The notes under the pieces: generated by a model | Database searches by the model: none | Told to the model about the DNA's origin: nothing | The model's input: only the letters and a program-made list of their open reading frames with translations | In this document: positions 32,788 through 44,186 of the stretch, piece by piece | Layout of the letters: every line of letters starts with the position of its first letter | Numbering within the stretch: position 1 is the stretch's first letter | From: Oidiodendron maius Zn | Taxonomy: Eukaryota; Ascomycota; Leotiomycetes; Myxotrichaceae | Direction of reading: 5' to 3' | Assembly: GCA_000827325.1 (NCBI GenBank) | Contig: KN832882.1 | Span: 1,314,689-1,378,688 of the forward strand | Length of the DNA: 64,000 nucleotides | Made by a program: the position numbers and the translations under genes

Positions 32788-34729
32788 ATGTTTCGAGATG
32801 CGGGGTCACCTTGGTCGCGCTCGATTACGACTGGAGCTTCAACATACCTTGTGGTGCTGGCCACCGTGAGTTTGTTTGCACTTGCATCGCCAGTATTAGC
32901 ACAGCCAGATCAGATCCCACTTGTCTCAAATCCAGCCACTTCAACTGGAGAGCCGAATGGCCTAATCAGCGTTATGATTGTGGGCGATTCAATTACCCAG
33001 GGCCAGGAAGGGGATTGGACTTGGCGCTACCGAATCTGGCAATGGTTCAAAGATGAAGGCATAGAGGTGTGCTCTGTTTCCATATTACTATTTTCATATA
33101 GTTGCTAATGCTAATATTGTCAGGTTGATTTTGTCGGGCCATGGTGGGGTACCTGGTCATCTGAGAAAGCGGATCCTTTGAGCGAGCAGCTATTGTCTTG
33201 CTCTCCTCTTGATGGCTCAGAACCGCCGACCCAAAAAATGTCCGGGGGTTACGCGGTGGGCGTTGGTAAGAACAAACCATTCTTTTCTGATTATTCTCGC
33301 GCTCTAATCATAATGCTTTGTAAATTTGGTTCTTAAGCGTCTCCACGAGCCTCATTAATTTTTTTAAGGGCTGAAGGCCCTAAGTCTTTTAAGTGAACGA
33401 TACTAAGCATGGGTCTTAGATCCCGCCTTCGACAGTGATCATTTCTCGGCATGGGGCCGCCAGTTAGCACAAGACAATGCCCTTATCCGAGAAATGGTAA
33501 CGACGTACCAGCCAGATTATCTTCTTGTTTTACTCGGATTTAACGACATAGGCTGGTTCGTCAGCGACGCAAGAGGGACCTTTGAAAGCATGATAACTTT
33601 CATTGGCGAAGCCCGCACTGCGAAGCCAGATATCAAAATGGCTCTCGGTAATGTGCCACAACGCAGATTCATGAGCGGGCGTTACGATCTCCCTGTACAA
33701 ACAGATATATACAACAGAATGCTTGAAGCAGCAATTCCACGATGGAGTATGTATAGGAACTTTTCTCTACCATTTGAAGTGAAATTGAGGGGCGTTACTG
33801 TCCATGAAAAATGTGTCCTAGAAGTGGATAGGAGGCAATGCTAATTCAACGTATCTCAAAGTTGAGATCCTCAAAGATAGCAATCACGGATGGCATAGCA
33901 CCAGAAACTAACACGAACTTCTAAATTCAGGTACGCCCATGTCTCAGATTGAACTAGTCAGGATGCAGGAAAATTACGAATGCGATATTGATGGCTGCCC
34001 AGCTGGCTACGATGGCTTACATCCCAACGCTCTAGGTAAGGAAATCGGAGGTGGTCGATGGCATAAACAACTAGGAAGGGACAGCTTTCGCATGGAACTA
34101 ACACTCAGCTAGGTGAATATCAAATTGCCCAGGCATTCTCACGTACGCTCCTCAGTAACTTTTCACTCGGAAAGACCGAATTGGCCATCCCTGCACATAT
34201 CCCAGATCGACCGCTCTCAATACCCACGCACTTTCACGCAGTATCAACCTCGAAAGGCATCACAGTAACTTGGGATATTGTATATGGAGCCACAGGTTAT
34301 GATCTCGAGTACAGGCTTGTAGGCACCGACGATTGCGGCGTGATCTATCTCGGCATCAACCGTTACGACACGAGTTGGGTCCTCGATGGCTGGGAATATA
34401 TTTTCAAAATCCGTTCAAGATATGGAGAAACGACGACGGAGTGGTCAGACCCCGTTTCTGCTGTCTACCACTCCAGAACGCCTGTGGGGGAGATCTCAAG
34501 AGTTCGAGAAGAGGGCATCAGTGGCTATTGTACCGACCACATTGGACATGAACTGGATGGTCGACCGCCGCCCTACACTGTCGGAACTAGCCTATCGCTC
34601 TACAATCGGCAGTGTAGTTACAGCTGCAGTCTGGCTGACCGCCTGCCATCAATCATGCGGAACAGCCTTCTAGTATGCCAAGCGGTGGTTGAAATCTACG
34701 GAGGAGCTAAACGGTCCGAGGAGCTATAG
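32788..34729 (+). CDS. Secreted SGNH/GDSL hydrolase with FnIII-like domain
   Basis: The signal/anchor (VVLATVSLFALASPVLAQ) ends near residue 39. The SGNH catalytic blocks are MIVGDSITQG (Ser68), LGFNDIGWF (block III Asn) and GYDGLHPNALGEYQIA (catalytic Asp and His). Four introns (after GIEV, after GYAVGV, after PRWS, after NALG) join in frame. A fibronectin-III-like beta domain follows from about 34220: HFHAVSTSKGITVTWDIVYG and GYDLEYRLVG. Related fungal proteins are carbohydrate or polyketide/lipid esterases. The C-terminal 80 residues after VYHSRTPVG have no likeness to the family, so an unseen intron or read-through end is possible. The enzyme may deacetylate or de-esterify plant polymers. 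Confidence 0.75.
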
Positions 34730-34922
34730 AGCTCACAAACCTGGAGTTTTAGTTTTCGAGTATTAAATTCTTTTATGGAAATGGTACTCAATGTATAATA
34801 TGGTGTCACAGCGTACATTAGCTCATGAGTTCAATAAGCACAATTCTAATATTTTCTACTTTCTACAAAGATGAGGTACAAGTTCCTTGTTATGCCAGAC
34901 TCGTACAAATGGAAGACCCTAT

Positions 34923-37139
34923 CTACCTTACCCTCAAGCTCTGGAGTCTCGCTTCCGTGGCAATTACCTATGGGATAGAGTGTTAGTAACTTTGATTCAC
35001 GTATAAGAAGGGAACTGGAAAGGGTGCTTCTTACATCCAGAGCTTGTTGTACCTCCAGCACCTTTCGAACCTCTCCAAGCCAATCCCTACTCAACGTCTT
35101 TGCCCACCCAGTCAGGCCATTCATTTCTCTAGCCGCACCATCCAAATCGCCTTCCTCAAGGTATATCTCGGTGCGCGTCAAGATGCTCTCGACGTCGTCA
35201 CCAGCAGCCAGACCCTTCTTCTTGAATAAAAGCTTGCTCAGCACCCAACTCGAGGCGTGGGAGGCGACTCCAGCCTCTTCAGGTAGGAGAGAAGCCTTGC
35301 GGACTTCTGATGCGACTCGACGGAAGCGGTCGATGAGCTGTGCCGAGGAGGGAACGCCGCGTTGGTAAGCGGCGGGGTTGATTGATGCAATCGCTGCATT
35401 GACGACGGGATCATCAGAAGCAATTTCTTTGAGCGCCGCGAGTTCCTTGACGAAAGGTCGAGGAATTTGAGACTTCTCAAGGTTCGCACGGACAGCCTCT
35501 ACGGCGACATGGAGGTGCTGGGTCTTCAAGTTGGCATCGACGACGGAATTCCAATCGGTAGTGAGTTTCTCCAGCTCGGTGACGGTATTGGAAAGGTCGG
35601 TCAACTTTCCTAATCGCCCTTCGCGTTCTTCTTCCACTCGGTCTTTGACTTCAGCCATGAACTTTCGTCTTAGCTCCAGAGCTTGCTCAAGCAGCTCGTT
35701 CTGAAGCCGTTGTTCATTCACCTCCTTGGCTCGCTCGATTTCCGCTTTCAGTTTTTGCTCATATGCGTCGTGTAGCTTTTGACGCTCATTCTCATATTCT
35801 TCTTTCCACTGGGCCTCTTGATGCGCCATCTCGCCTTCAATCCGTTTGACAAGTTCTTGGGCAGCCCTATCAAATTCTGAGTGAGAAGCCTCAACCTTGG
35901 CGCTGGCCTCCTTCTCAGCAGCTGTTTTCAAATCTTTGATCTTTCCTCCAACTTCAGAGATTCTTTTCTTCGCCTTGTCGATAGTACTGGAGAACTTGGC
36001 GTTGGCATTGTCAGCATTGACAACGGCGATGATATCATTGATAATCTTGACCAGATCCTGAACTACGGGCTCCTTGGCGTCTTTAATATCCAGAGGATCA
36101 ATGCGTGTCACTTCAGGAGGGAATTTAGATGGCTGATCTACCTCCGGCGCTACGAAGCTAACTGCATCTGGGGCCTTTTTCTCCGAGGCAGTTGAGGTGG
36201 CTGTAGGTCCTACGGCGGCAGTACCTGAGGCCGGTGGAACAGGTGAAGAAGGTGGACTGGGCTCAGGAGTCTTCTCAGGCACAGGATCGGAGAGTCGAGT
36301 GGAGTTTTCGGCCGAATTGGCGTTCTCTGGCGTCTTTGATTTTGAGGAGGCCTTGGCAGATTCGACCTTTGTGGCATCTGAGTGTCTGCCAGTAGATCCC
36401 GGTTTATTCTCTTCGGATACCTTCCACGAGACACCACTCTGACTTGGTATTTTAATTTGCTCTCCAGTATCCCTAGGCTGGCTTCGCAATCGACCTTTGA
36501 GGGTGGGGAATCTCTTCCGGAACTCCCTCTCCTCGAAGTAGAGAACTGCCTCCTCTCCAAATGGAACGTATTCTGTAAAGAAGTCATGGAAGTTATCGTT
36601 CACCCTCGAATAATATATTCCTCCGCCGAAGCCAAGTGTAGTAAGGAGAACTAGAGTGATGAGAAATCTGCGGAATCTTCCCTTCGGCTTTGGTTTCGGA
36701 GGCGTCGAGCTGGGAGATGGTGGCGGAGGCGCATTTGCCTTGCCTGGTGGTGGAGGGGTGCGAGGAACGTTCTGCGGTGGAATCGAAGATGTAGAAGATG
36801 GGATAGATGATGCGCTTGACGTTCCCGTGGTGCTCGGTGAGGATGCTACAGAACCCGGGGGGGCGGGTTGATTTGTTGCAGAGCTTGCGGAGCCGGGAAG
36901 GACAGCAGGCCGTGAATCCGCGATGCTGGGTTTATCTGCATAGTTTCTCTAGAGTCAAGCACAAGAGTTAGCACCTGCCGCCAGCACTCAATTGATCTGT
37001 TTGAGTCGTCTACTGCAGCTCTTACCATTCCGCTCGAGACCGTCCGAGGAGTCCGCAGGGCATCCCATTGCCGTCCCAGACGGGCGACATTGGCCCTGGG
37101 GCCAATTGCCCTCGACGACCTAATAGAAGCTCGCAGCAT
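34923..37139 (-). CDS. MIC60: MICOS complex subunit MIC60 (mitofilin)
   Basis: A 690-residue inner mitochondrial membrane protein that forms cristae junctions. Exons are 37026-37139, 35035-36948 and 34923-34967. The open frame continues past the last donor, but splicing gives the family end QQALDVIATEARLQSLRVR. The N-terminus MLRASIRSSRAIGPRANVAR is a basic presequence. A Pro/Ser-rich linker precedes the single membrane span FLITLVLLTTLGFGGGIYYS. A long charged coiled coil (EEYENERQKLHDAYEQKLKA) leads to the conserved mitofilin domain. Length and layout are normal. It is next to and codirectional with Rab5. Confidence 0.93.
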
Positions 37140-37857
37140 GACAGGCTGCGTTGAGCGACGAGGGGCGTTGCTGCGGTGGTGATGCTGGAGGCGCGTGGTC
37201 GGAAAAGGTTTCCATGCAATGGGCCGCGGATATCCACACCCTCGCGCTTAAATAATGACGCCTGTACAAGTCCAGGCACACGCAATAAATATCCTGTAGT
37301 CCACAAAGCAGAGGATCTGAATGCTGCAGGCATGAACAGATATCTAATTTACCATAATAATACATCTTTTTTACTTGGGAGTTTTTGTATTATACCTTTC
37401 CGTTTCGAAGTTATGGCGCTACTCACTTGCCTCGTCCGAGGGACCACGATAATATCTCGGTTTCGACCTCTCTACACTCTCTGGATTCACACAATTCGAT
37501 GCTAGTAATTATGATATATTGGGACCCCGCTTCACGTTTCACTCAGCGGTTCGAATTGGTCAAAATGTTCTATAGCATATCTTACATCTCAACTGCCGCA
37601 GAATGGAGCAACTAGAAACCTTCACGCCTGGCAGGAATCCCCTGCTGCAACCCACCCTGGAACGAGAATTAATAGGCATGGAGGTATTAAAAAGACTGCG
37701 TTCAAGGGAGTCGAGTTCCCGCAGGAATGATGCAGTAACTCCAGTCCAGCAATTTCGCATTAAAATGACCGTATCTCATGGGAAGTTCGCGGTGACAGTT
37801 GGATGGCTTCTACTACTGCCCAATATGCTTGCCGCCCAAGAAATCTGATGGCCCCTT
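37140..37857. other. Spacer between MIC60 and Rab5
   Basis: The MIC60 promoter and the Rab5 3' flank. No supported gene. A frame at 37603-37848 on the plus strand has no family likeness. Confidence 0.5.
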
Positions 37858-38861
37858 CTAACATGTGCATATGCCTCCCTTCTGTGTTCCTGGCGTCTCC
37901 GGCTGCAGAGTGACGCCTCCTCGCCCGGCTGCTCTAGGGTTCCTCGGACCCGCCTGATCTAATGGCAACTTCTTTGCGATAGCCGTGAACAGCTCTCGAA
38001 CGTTTTCTGACGTCTTTGCTGAGGTCTCAAAGAAAAGGAGGTTGGCTTCATTGGCGTATGCCTCGGCGTCCGCGGTAGTGATGGCGCGCTTATCCGGTTG
38101 GTCCGTGACCAGGTCCAGCTTGTTGCCAGCGAGGGCGATAATGATGTTCTCGTTTGCTTGTCTTTGGAGCTCCTTCACCCACTGTTTTGCCTTATCCAAG
38201 GATGACTATCCACAAGGTCAGATATGAGATTTCCACACTGACAGCCAAATTCATGCTTACAGATTGTGTTATGTCGTAGACTACCACGGCGCAATTTGCA
38301 TTTCGGTAGTACATTGGAGCTAGTGACTTATACCTTTCCTGACCTGCTGTGTCCCATATTTCGAACTTCACGGTAGTGGCATCATCGAGCGAAATAGTTT
38401 GTGTTAAGAAGGCGGCCCCGATTGTACTCTCGCGGTCTATCATTGAATCGTTAGCGCCAATCTGTTGTTATATGATTACCAAGAGAGTCTTTAGAGAATA
38501 GCTTCTGATTGAATGATCGACTGAGAAGCAAAGTCGTAGAGAATATTGGAAACGTACAGTCGTCGAATTGATCCTGCTTGCTATTAGCCTTCAATCAACT
38601 GTATTCGGGGATGGGATCCTCACCTTAACAAATCGGAGAACGAGAGAGCTCTGTTTGTTGATGTTAGACCCTGGACCTTGTGTTGATAAGCAGACGAACC
38701 TTTCCAACAGCGGACTCTCCTATACAGCTATCAGTTACGGGTTTCCAATGTCTACTGATCTACAGTTCAGGAGAGGGGAGTGCCATACCGAGCAGGACCA
38801 GCTTGAATTGCGCAAAGCGCGAGTTGCTGCCGCGGGTGCCTGCTGGACTTCTGGTGGCCAT
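37858..38861 (-). CDS. Rab5-type small GTPase (Ypt5/Vps21-like)
   Basis: An early-endosome GTPase. Exons from the start: 38789-38861, 38700-38719 (20 nt), 38624-38650 (27 nt), 38558-38573 (16 nt), then longer exons to 37858. The joined protein is [40 protein letters not shown] (P-loop split by two introns), [20 protein letters not shown] (Rab5 effector loop), [49 protein letters not shown] and [12 protein letters not shown]. It ends GGICTC, a CxC geranylgeranylation motif. All GTP-binding residues are present, and length is about 220 residues as usual. All donors are GT. Confidence 0.92.
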
Positions 38862-39325
38862 AGTGGAAGGCGGTTGGGGCCGATGATCGGATCAAGGGAT
38901 GGGTAGATGCGCAGGCTTGATGATCGATGTGAGGATGCGTAGGAGGAGGAAGTGTAGAGAGCGGACGAGTTGTCAGTGGCGAGAGTGAGTACTGGATCAT
39001 CAACCGCTCATTTCACCACAAAGAGTCGAGAGGGTGACGAGGTTTGGGAAGGAAGCGAGGTGAAGGCTGGTACACGTGATCCGTTCCCACGCCACTGGTC
39101 GAGTCGAGATAAGGTTAGCGTAAAGGTGCGTATATATTGTTACCGAGGTGCGGAGTTATAAGTCATACGGCCTCGGTGTCCTGTTGATTTATGCTTAGAT
39201 AGAGCCTGGCGTAGTGTAAAAGATACGTACCTTCAAGGCACCAACACGGTGATTGCGCTGTGGACAGATCGGAAGCAAACAATCCTCGCGATTCTGCAGT
39301 CGGTCTGCTTCCAGATCCCTCAACT
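38862..39325. promoter_or_regulatory. Divergent promoter Rab5 / SAC1
   Basis: A 464-bp region between the Rab5 start and the SAC1 start. I see no clear TATA box, which suits two housekeeping genes. No repeats seen. Confidence 0.5.
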
Positions 39326-41509
39326 ATGGCCGCTCTTCCCTTCCGCGACATCAATGTGCACGCGTCGGCCTCACACTATGCCTTCACGTCGCCCTCCACC
39401 CCGTCCGCCCCAACACTGGTCGTCGACCGTCCCACTGGGGACCTGCGATTGAATGATGGTGGACTCTTGGGAGGAAAGCGTGTTTCGAGCATTGCTGGAA
39501 TTTTGGGCATGATCAGACTGCGCCTGGGTAGGCTGTCTCCAGTCGCAAACCGAGCATGCACTGATTTCGATTAGACAAGTACATCATTGTTATTACAAAG
39601 GCACAGCCCATGGGAAGATTGAAAGGACACATGATATACAAGGTTATTGCAACTGAATTTCTCCCCCTGCGCGAGCGTCCTCTCCACGATCAAGACGAAG
39701 ATGCCTTCCTAGCCATGCTCAAGGCCTTTGTCAAATCAGGACCCATGTACTTCTCCTACTCCTTTGACATTACGAACACATTCCAACGACAAGCGCAATT
39801 AGATGTTTCTCAACCGCTGTGGAAGAGGGCCGATGATAGGTTTTTCTGGAACAGATTCATCCAGTCCGATCTGATTGATTTCCGGAATACGGGAACGCGG
39901 CAGCACCATGGCGAACAGCCAGGCGTGGATCCTTACATCTTACCTGTCATGTTTGGGATGCTGGAGATCGCCACAACTAAAATAAACGCCACTCCTCTCA
40001 CCCTGGTCCTTATAACTCGACGATCCCGACATCGAGCTGGTACGAGACATTTTTCGAGAGGTATTGATGAAGAGGGACATGTCGCCAACTACAATGAGAC
40101 GGAGCAGATTGTCCTGCTAAACGACAGCACGAGTGGTTTGGGTGGATTTGCTGGTGGTGGCGGTATGCAAAATGGTAAAGTTGGAGGCGCCAGTGGAAAG
40201 GAGGTACAGATCATGTCGTACGTTCAGACGAGAGGAAGCGTTCCGGTCTATTGGGCCGAAATCAATTCTTTGAAGTACGTACCAAAACTTCAGATCCGAG
40301 GCGTTGAGAGTGCTGTTTCAGCAGCCAAGGCTCATTTTGATGAGCAAATTCGACTTTATGGTGACAATTACTTGGTAAACTTGGTAAATCAGAAAGGCCG
40401 AGAGAAGCGGGTCAAAGATGCTTATGAACAGTTGGTGAAACTCCTGGTCTCGACACCCTATCAACGAACCCAAGCCGACTCCATCTCGGATGAGAAGATT
40501 CGAATCGTGGAGCCGAGTGGTCGACATCAAGCAATGGATAGATTGCATTACATCTATTTCGATTTCCACAACGAGACGAAAGGCCTTAAGTGGCATCGTG
40601 CCCAGCTCCTTCTAGATCAGCTTAGCAGTGCATTGGATGAGCAGCAATACTTTCGTGGTATCGACATGCCAGCCAATCTAGAGGGCCGCCTAGAAGTCCG
40701 CAATCAACAAACCAGTGTTGTCCGCACCAACTGCATGGATTGCCTGGATCGCACTAATGTTATTCAAAGCATGCTCGCGCGCACGGCTCTAAATCGACAG
40801 CTCACGGATATAGGGGTTCTCACCCGTGGCGAAAACTTCACATCCGATCCTGAATTTGAAGTCCTATTCCGCAAGCTTTGGGCTGATAATGCAGATGTTG
40901 TTTCAAAGTCCTACTCAGGAACAGGAGCTCTAAAGACGGATTTCACACGCACGGGCAAGCGAACTTTGGCCGGCGCTCTTCAAGATGGCCGGAACTCACT
41001 TGTTCGATATGGTATGAACAACTTCATGGATGGAACAAGACAAGATGCATTTGATCTATTCCTGGGAACATATATTCCTGGAACCAACCACCCTTTTACT
41101 GATTCACGACCTCTCCTCATCCAGAGTATCCCCTACATATTCGCTTTTAGTATCTTCTTCGTCCTCGTGGGAGTCTTTACTAGACGATTACCCGATTCTG
41201 CCGTCCTTCCCGTAAGGATCTTTATCTTATTCTGGCTTGTGGTGGGCGGCTGGTGCGCGAATTTCATTTTCAGTAATGGGATGCTTTACGTAGGTACTCT
41301 CTCTACCATCGACTGAATTGGGAGCTGACATGGAATAGGTGAACTGGCCAAAACTTAACCCGAGACCCTGGGCAATGGAAGGATTCCAGGAGTCAATTAC
41401 CAAGGTTCACAAAGATAAGCTCATTGGAAGCTTTGTATCAGGACATGATAGGACGCTAAGTACGGCGAGATATACGAATGCGGAGGAGGGCAAGAAGAGG
41501 ATTGAGTAG
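39326..41509 (+). CDS. SAC1: SAC1 phosphoinositide phosphatase
   Basis: A 695-residue ER/Golgi membrane lipid phosphatase acting mainly on PtdIns4P. Exons are 39326-39527, 39575-41289 and 41339-41509, all in phase. The Sac domain has KYIIVITKAQPMGRLKGHMI, GPMYFSYSFDITNTFQRQ, WAEINSLKYVPK and the catalytic CX5R in RTNCMDCLDRTNVIQS. Two C-terminal membrane spans (SIPYIFAFSIFFVLVGVF and IFILFWLVVGGWCANFIF) are typical of Sac1. The last exon adds YVNWPKLNPRPWAMEGFQES and the conserved charged tail. Length is about that of the family. Confidence 0.93.
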
Positions 41510-41690
41510 AGTCGATGGGTGGAATTACATCGAGTCCCCAAAAGCTGTTCGCACACAGCGTGTACACATTAATTCTCTCTACATCCCGAAGGCAACATCT
41601 CGCTTGCGCATTCTACATGTTTTCCTGTACAATATGCAATACAGATTAGAACGTACCACTAGAAGTCTGCTTTTTATCTGTGTCTCTGAC

Positions 41691-43604
41691 TCATAGGCCA
41701 TCAAAAGCAACAGCTTCCTGCGGACCCTCACTCTCGATAATGTATCCCAGCTCACACTTTTCAAATTGTACTCTGCTCGCCACCTCTCCTAAGTAAAATG
41801 CATCGAACTTCTCATCCAGTGCATCCCGGAGCGATCGTACGTCACCATTTGGATGAATCACAGACCATGGATGGGTGCAGGTATAACCCTTGCATGATTT
41901 TGTGACCATGAGAAGCGCATCGAGACGTGGCAGAACTTTAGAGACGGGGAATCCAAGGACGAGTGGTTGAGTGGAGGAGGATGGGGCGACTGACGGGTGG
42001 ATGTTAGTGAGTTGGCCGGGATCAGTGGCTAGGTCATAGAGCTCGTGCTCGTTGGTACACCAGACGGAATAGTAGAGATTGTAGTTCTGGCCTATGACTC
42101 TGAGAGCTTTGTATGTGTTGTTGCTTCCATATGAGACTTTCAGGTACAGTTAGTTCATAACATAATGGTCATAAATGGGAGGAGTCAATCTTACCCACTC
42201 TTCCATCATCCAGCGAGAATCGATAAACCCCCTCCGGGATACCCCGTCCCCAAAACTCCACATTGACGTGTTCTTGTCTGGTGACTTTCTCCCTTCTAAT
42301 GCTATTCTGGTCCAAGGGAATGGGACTTCCATCCAAGTCATCCCTTTTCCAATCACCCCCTGCGAGTTTGAGAATCGTAGGTGCTAGGTCTGTATGGGCT
42401 GTCACAATATCTGCTTCTCCTACGGGCACACCTGGACCTCTAATTATTAAGGGAATGTTAATATCCTCTTCGAAACCACATTCTTTCCCGGGATTCAGTC
42501 GGTGTTGGGAAATGTGATAGCCATTGTCCGTGGTGTATAGAATATATGTATTTTCGAGAATGCCATAATTTGAGAGGCGCGTCACGATGCCGTCAACTAA
42601 CTCGTCAACCGCTTGAAGAGCCTGGAGACGTGCACGATAGAAGTTGTCGTTGTAGGTGAGGACTTCGTCAGTAAGTTTAGCGAGGTGCTTGATCCAGGAG
42701 GCACCACTTGGCTATAAATTTATCAGCATTTCACATGTGAGACTTGAAAGAAAAGAGCACACCTTGTCCGGATTGAAATTTGCCGTCCGCGGGACTTTAA
42801 CGCCAGGAAAAAGATGTCTATGTCTCTCAGCAGGAATTGGTGCAGTCATATGTATTTCATCCAATGGGTCACCCTCGCCGTTGGGATCTCTGAAGGTATT
42901 CGAATCTACATTTGAGTGGGGAGCAACAGGGGCAACAGTCAAAAAGAAGGGCTTTTTGGAATACACTCCCTCATCGAGAAGCCCATAGGCCTTTTCAGCT
43001 AGTATATCGGTGGCATACTGGCCTTGATAACTAACAGGCGGGTTCTCGTTCCTTTGAAATGTTGCATTCAGGTACTGGTAGGTGTGAGGGTCGAGTAGAA
43101 AATCCGAAGACGTCCAGCCTGCTGGATGAGGAGAGTTCCAGTTGTCCACTGTGTGAGCATTGAAGAGCTTTCCGGTGTAATATGTGTTGTATCCTGAATC
43201 TTGCAGCCATACCGGCAGGTAGTTCTCATTGAATCCCTGAGCAACGAATTTTGGATAGCCGCCTATATAAGCTGTTATCATATGATACTTGATGTAGTAA
43301 AAGATGGCTGACCATAAGGTGGGAAGACATCCGTTACGTTTGTATTATGCGCGTTCCTGCCTGTCCACAGGGTAACCCGGGATGGGCAGCAAATTGCTGT
43401 CGAGCAGTAGTGGTGCTTGTAAAATGTTCCGTGATCAATAATGTGTTTCTTTAGCAGTGGCATGTAATTAATGGAGTCCATATGCAAGTCTTGGTCGTCC
43501 GTCAAGACGACAATGATATTTGGCCTCTCCTCCTGCTTGAGAGGCACTTGGTCCAAGGCCCTGATAGTGGCCGCCAGACCTAGGAGACCCAGAATGCATC
43601 TCAT
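41691..43604 (-). CDS. Secreted sulfatase (arylsulfatase type)
   Basis: The signal peptide is MRCILGLLGLAATIRA. Three introns. Metal-binding Asp residues are in VVLTDDQDLHMDS (D36, D37). The formylglycine motif C72-x-P-S-R is in AICCPSRVTLWTGRNAH, so this is a Cys-type sulfatase that needs activation. TGKLFNAHTVDNW, PVAPHSN and YTTDNGYHISQHRLNPGKEC carry further active-site residues. The C-terminal part (NLYYSVWCTNEHELYDL) is complete. Layout fits fungal arylsulfatases and GlcNAc-6-sulfatase-like proteins. It releases sulfate from organic esters outside the cell, which fits sulfur scavenging. Confidence 0.9.
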
Positions 43605-44186
43605 GTTAAAGCAGCAGCCAGGTTTTACACTTGAGTCTATCTAGTGAATTGAATCACTTAATTGAAGATACAAATATCAATCTGGCGAGGATCTGACTCG
43701 ATGAAGTGCGGGGTCAGTGGTTGGGAATCAAGGGCCGAAGTCGCACACATTACTGCCCACAAAATTTAAGTAAATTCGTATTATCTGAACGCATTACACA
43801 GATAATAGCAAAAGTCAGTTTTGAAGCTTGGCGAAGTGACGAATGCCGTGGTAAAATCCACATGCAAAGGTGCAGTGTTCGGTTCGGATGGCGTGCTGAT
43901 TGCGTATTCGGACAGTTCCTTGCCCGTCAAACAGCTGCAGGCCTCTAATCCTGGCCACCAGACCCTTAAAAGAATAAGCCCCTGACGATAGTGTCGATCT
44001 AAGTGCGTTAGCCTGAGACTGGTCGGATTGCCAATTGCAGCTACCTAGAGCCACAGCAGTGAGAAATGTGATTGGATGTGGAGACAAGGTGGGATTTGCG
44101 TCGCCTGGCGTGATTCCAACCAACTGATTGTTTTTTCACCTTTCTATCCGGAGCCTAGATATTGGAAGTATAGCTGAACGTGAATA
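43605..44186. promoter_or_regulatory. Divergent promoter sulfatase / MFS
   Basis: A 582-bp intergenic region between divergent starts. No supported gene. I looked for Cys3/MetR-like sites (ATGRYRYCAT) and saw no exact match. Confidence 0.45.

Noticed and set aside
19036-34729. Secondary-metabolite gene cluster
   Set aside because: No PKS, NRPS, terpene synthase, DMATS or RiPP-like core was seen, so only a catabolic or oxidative cluster is proposed.
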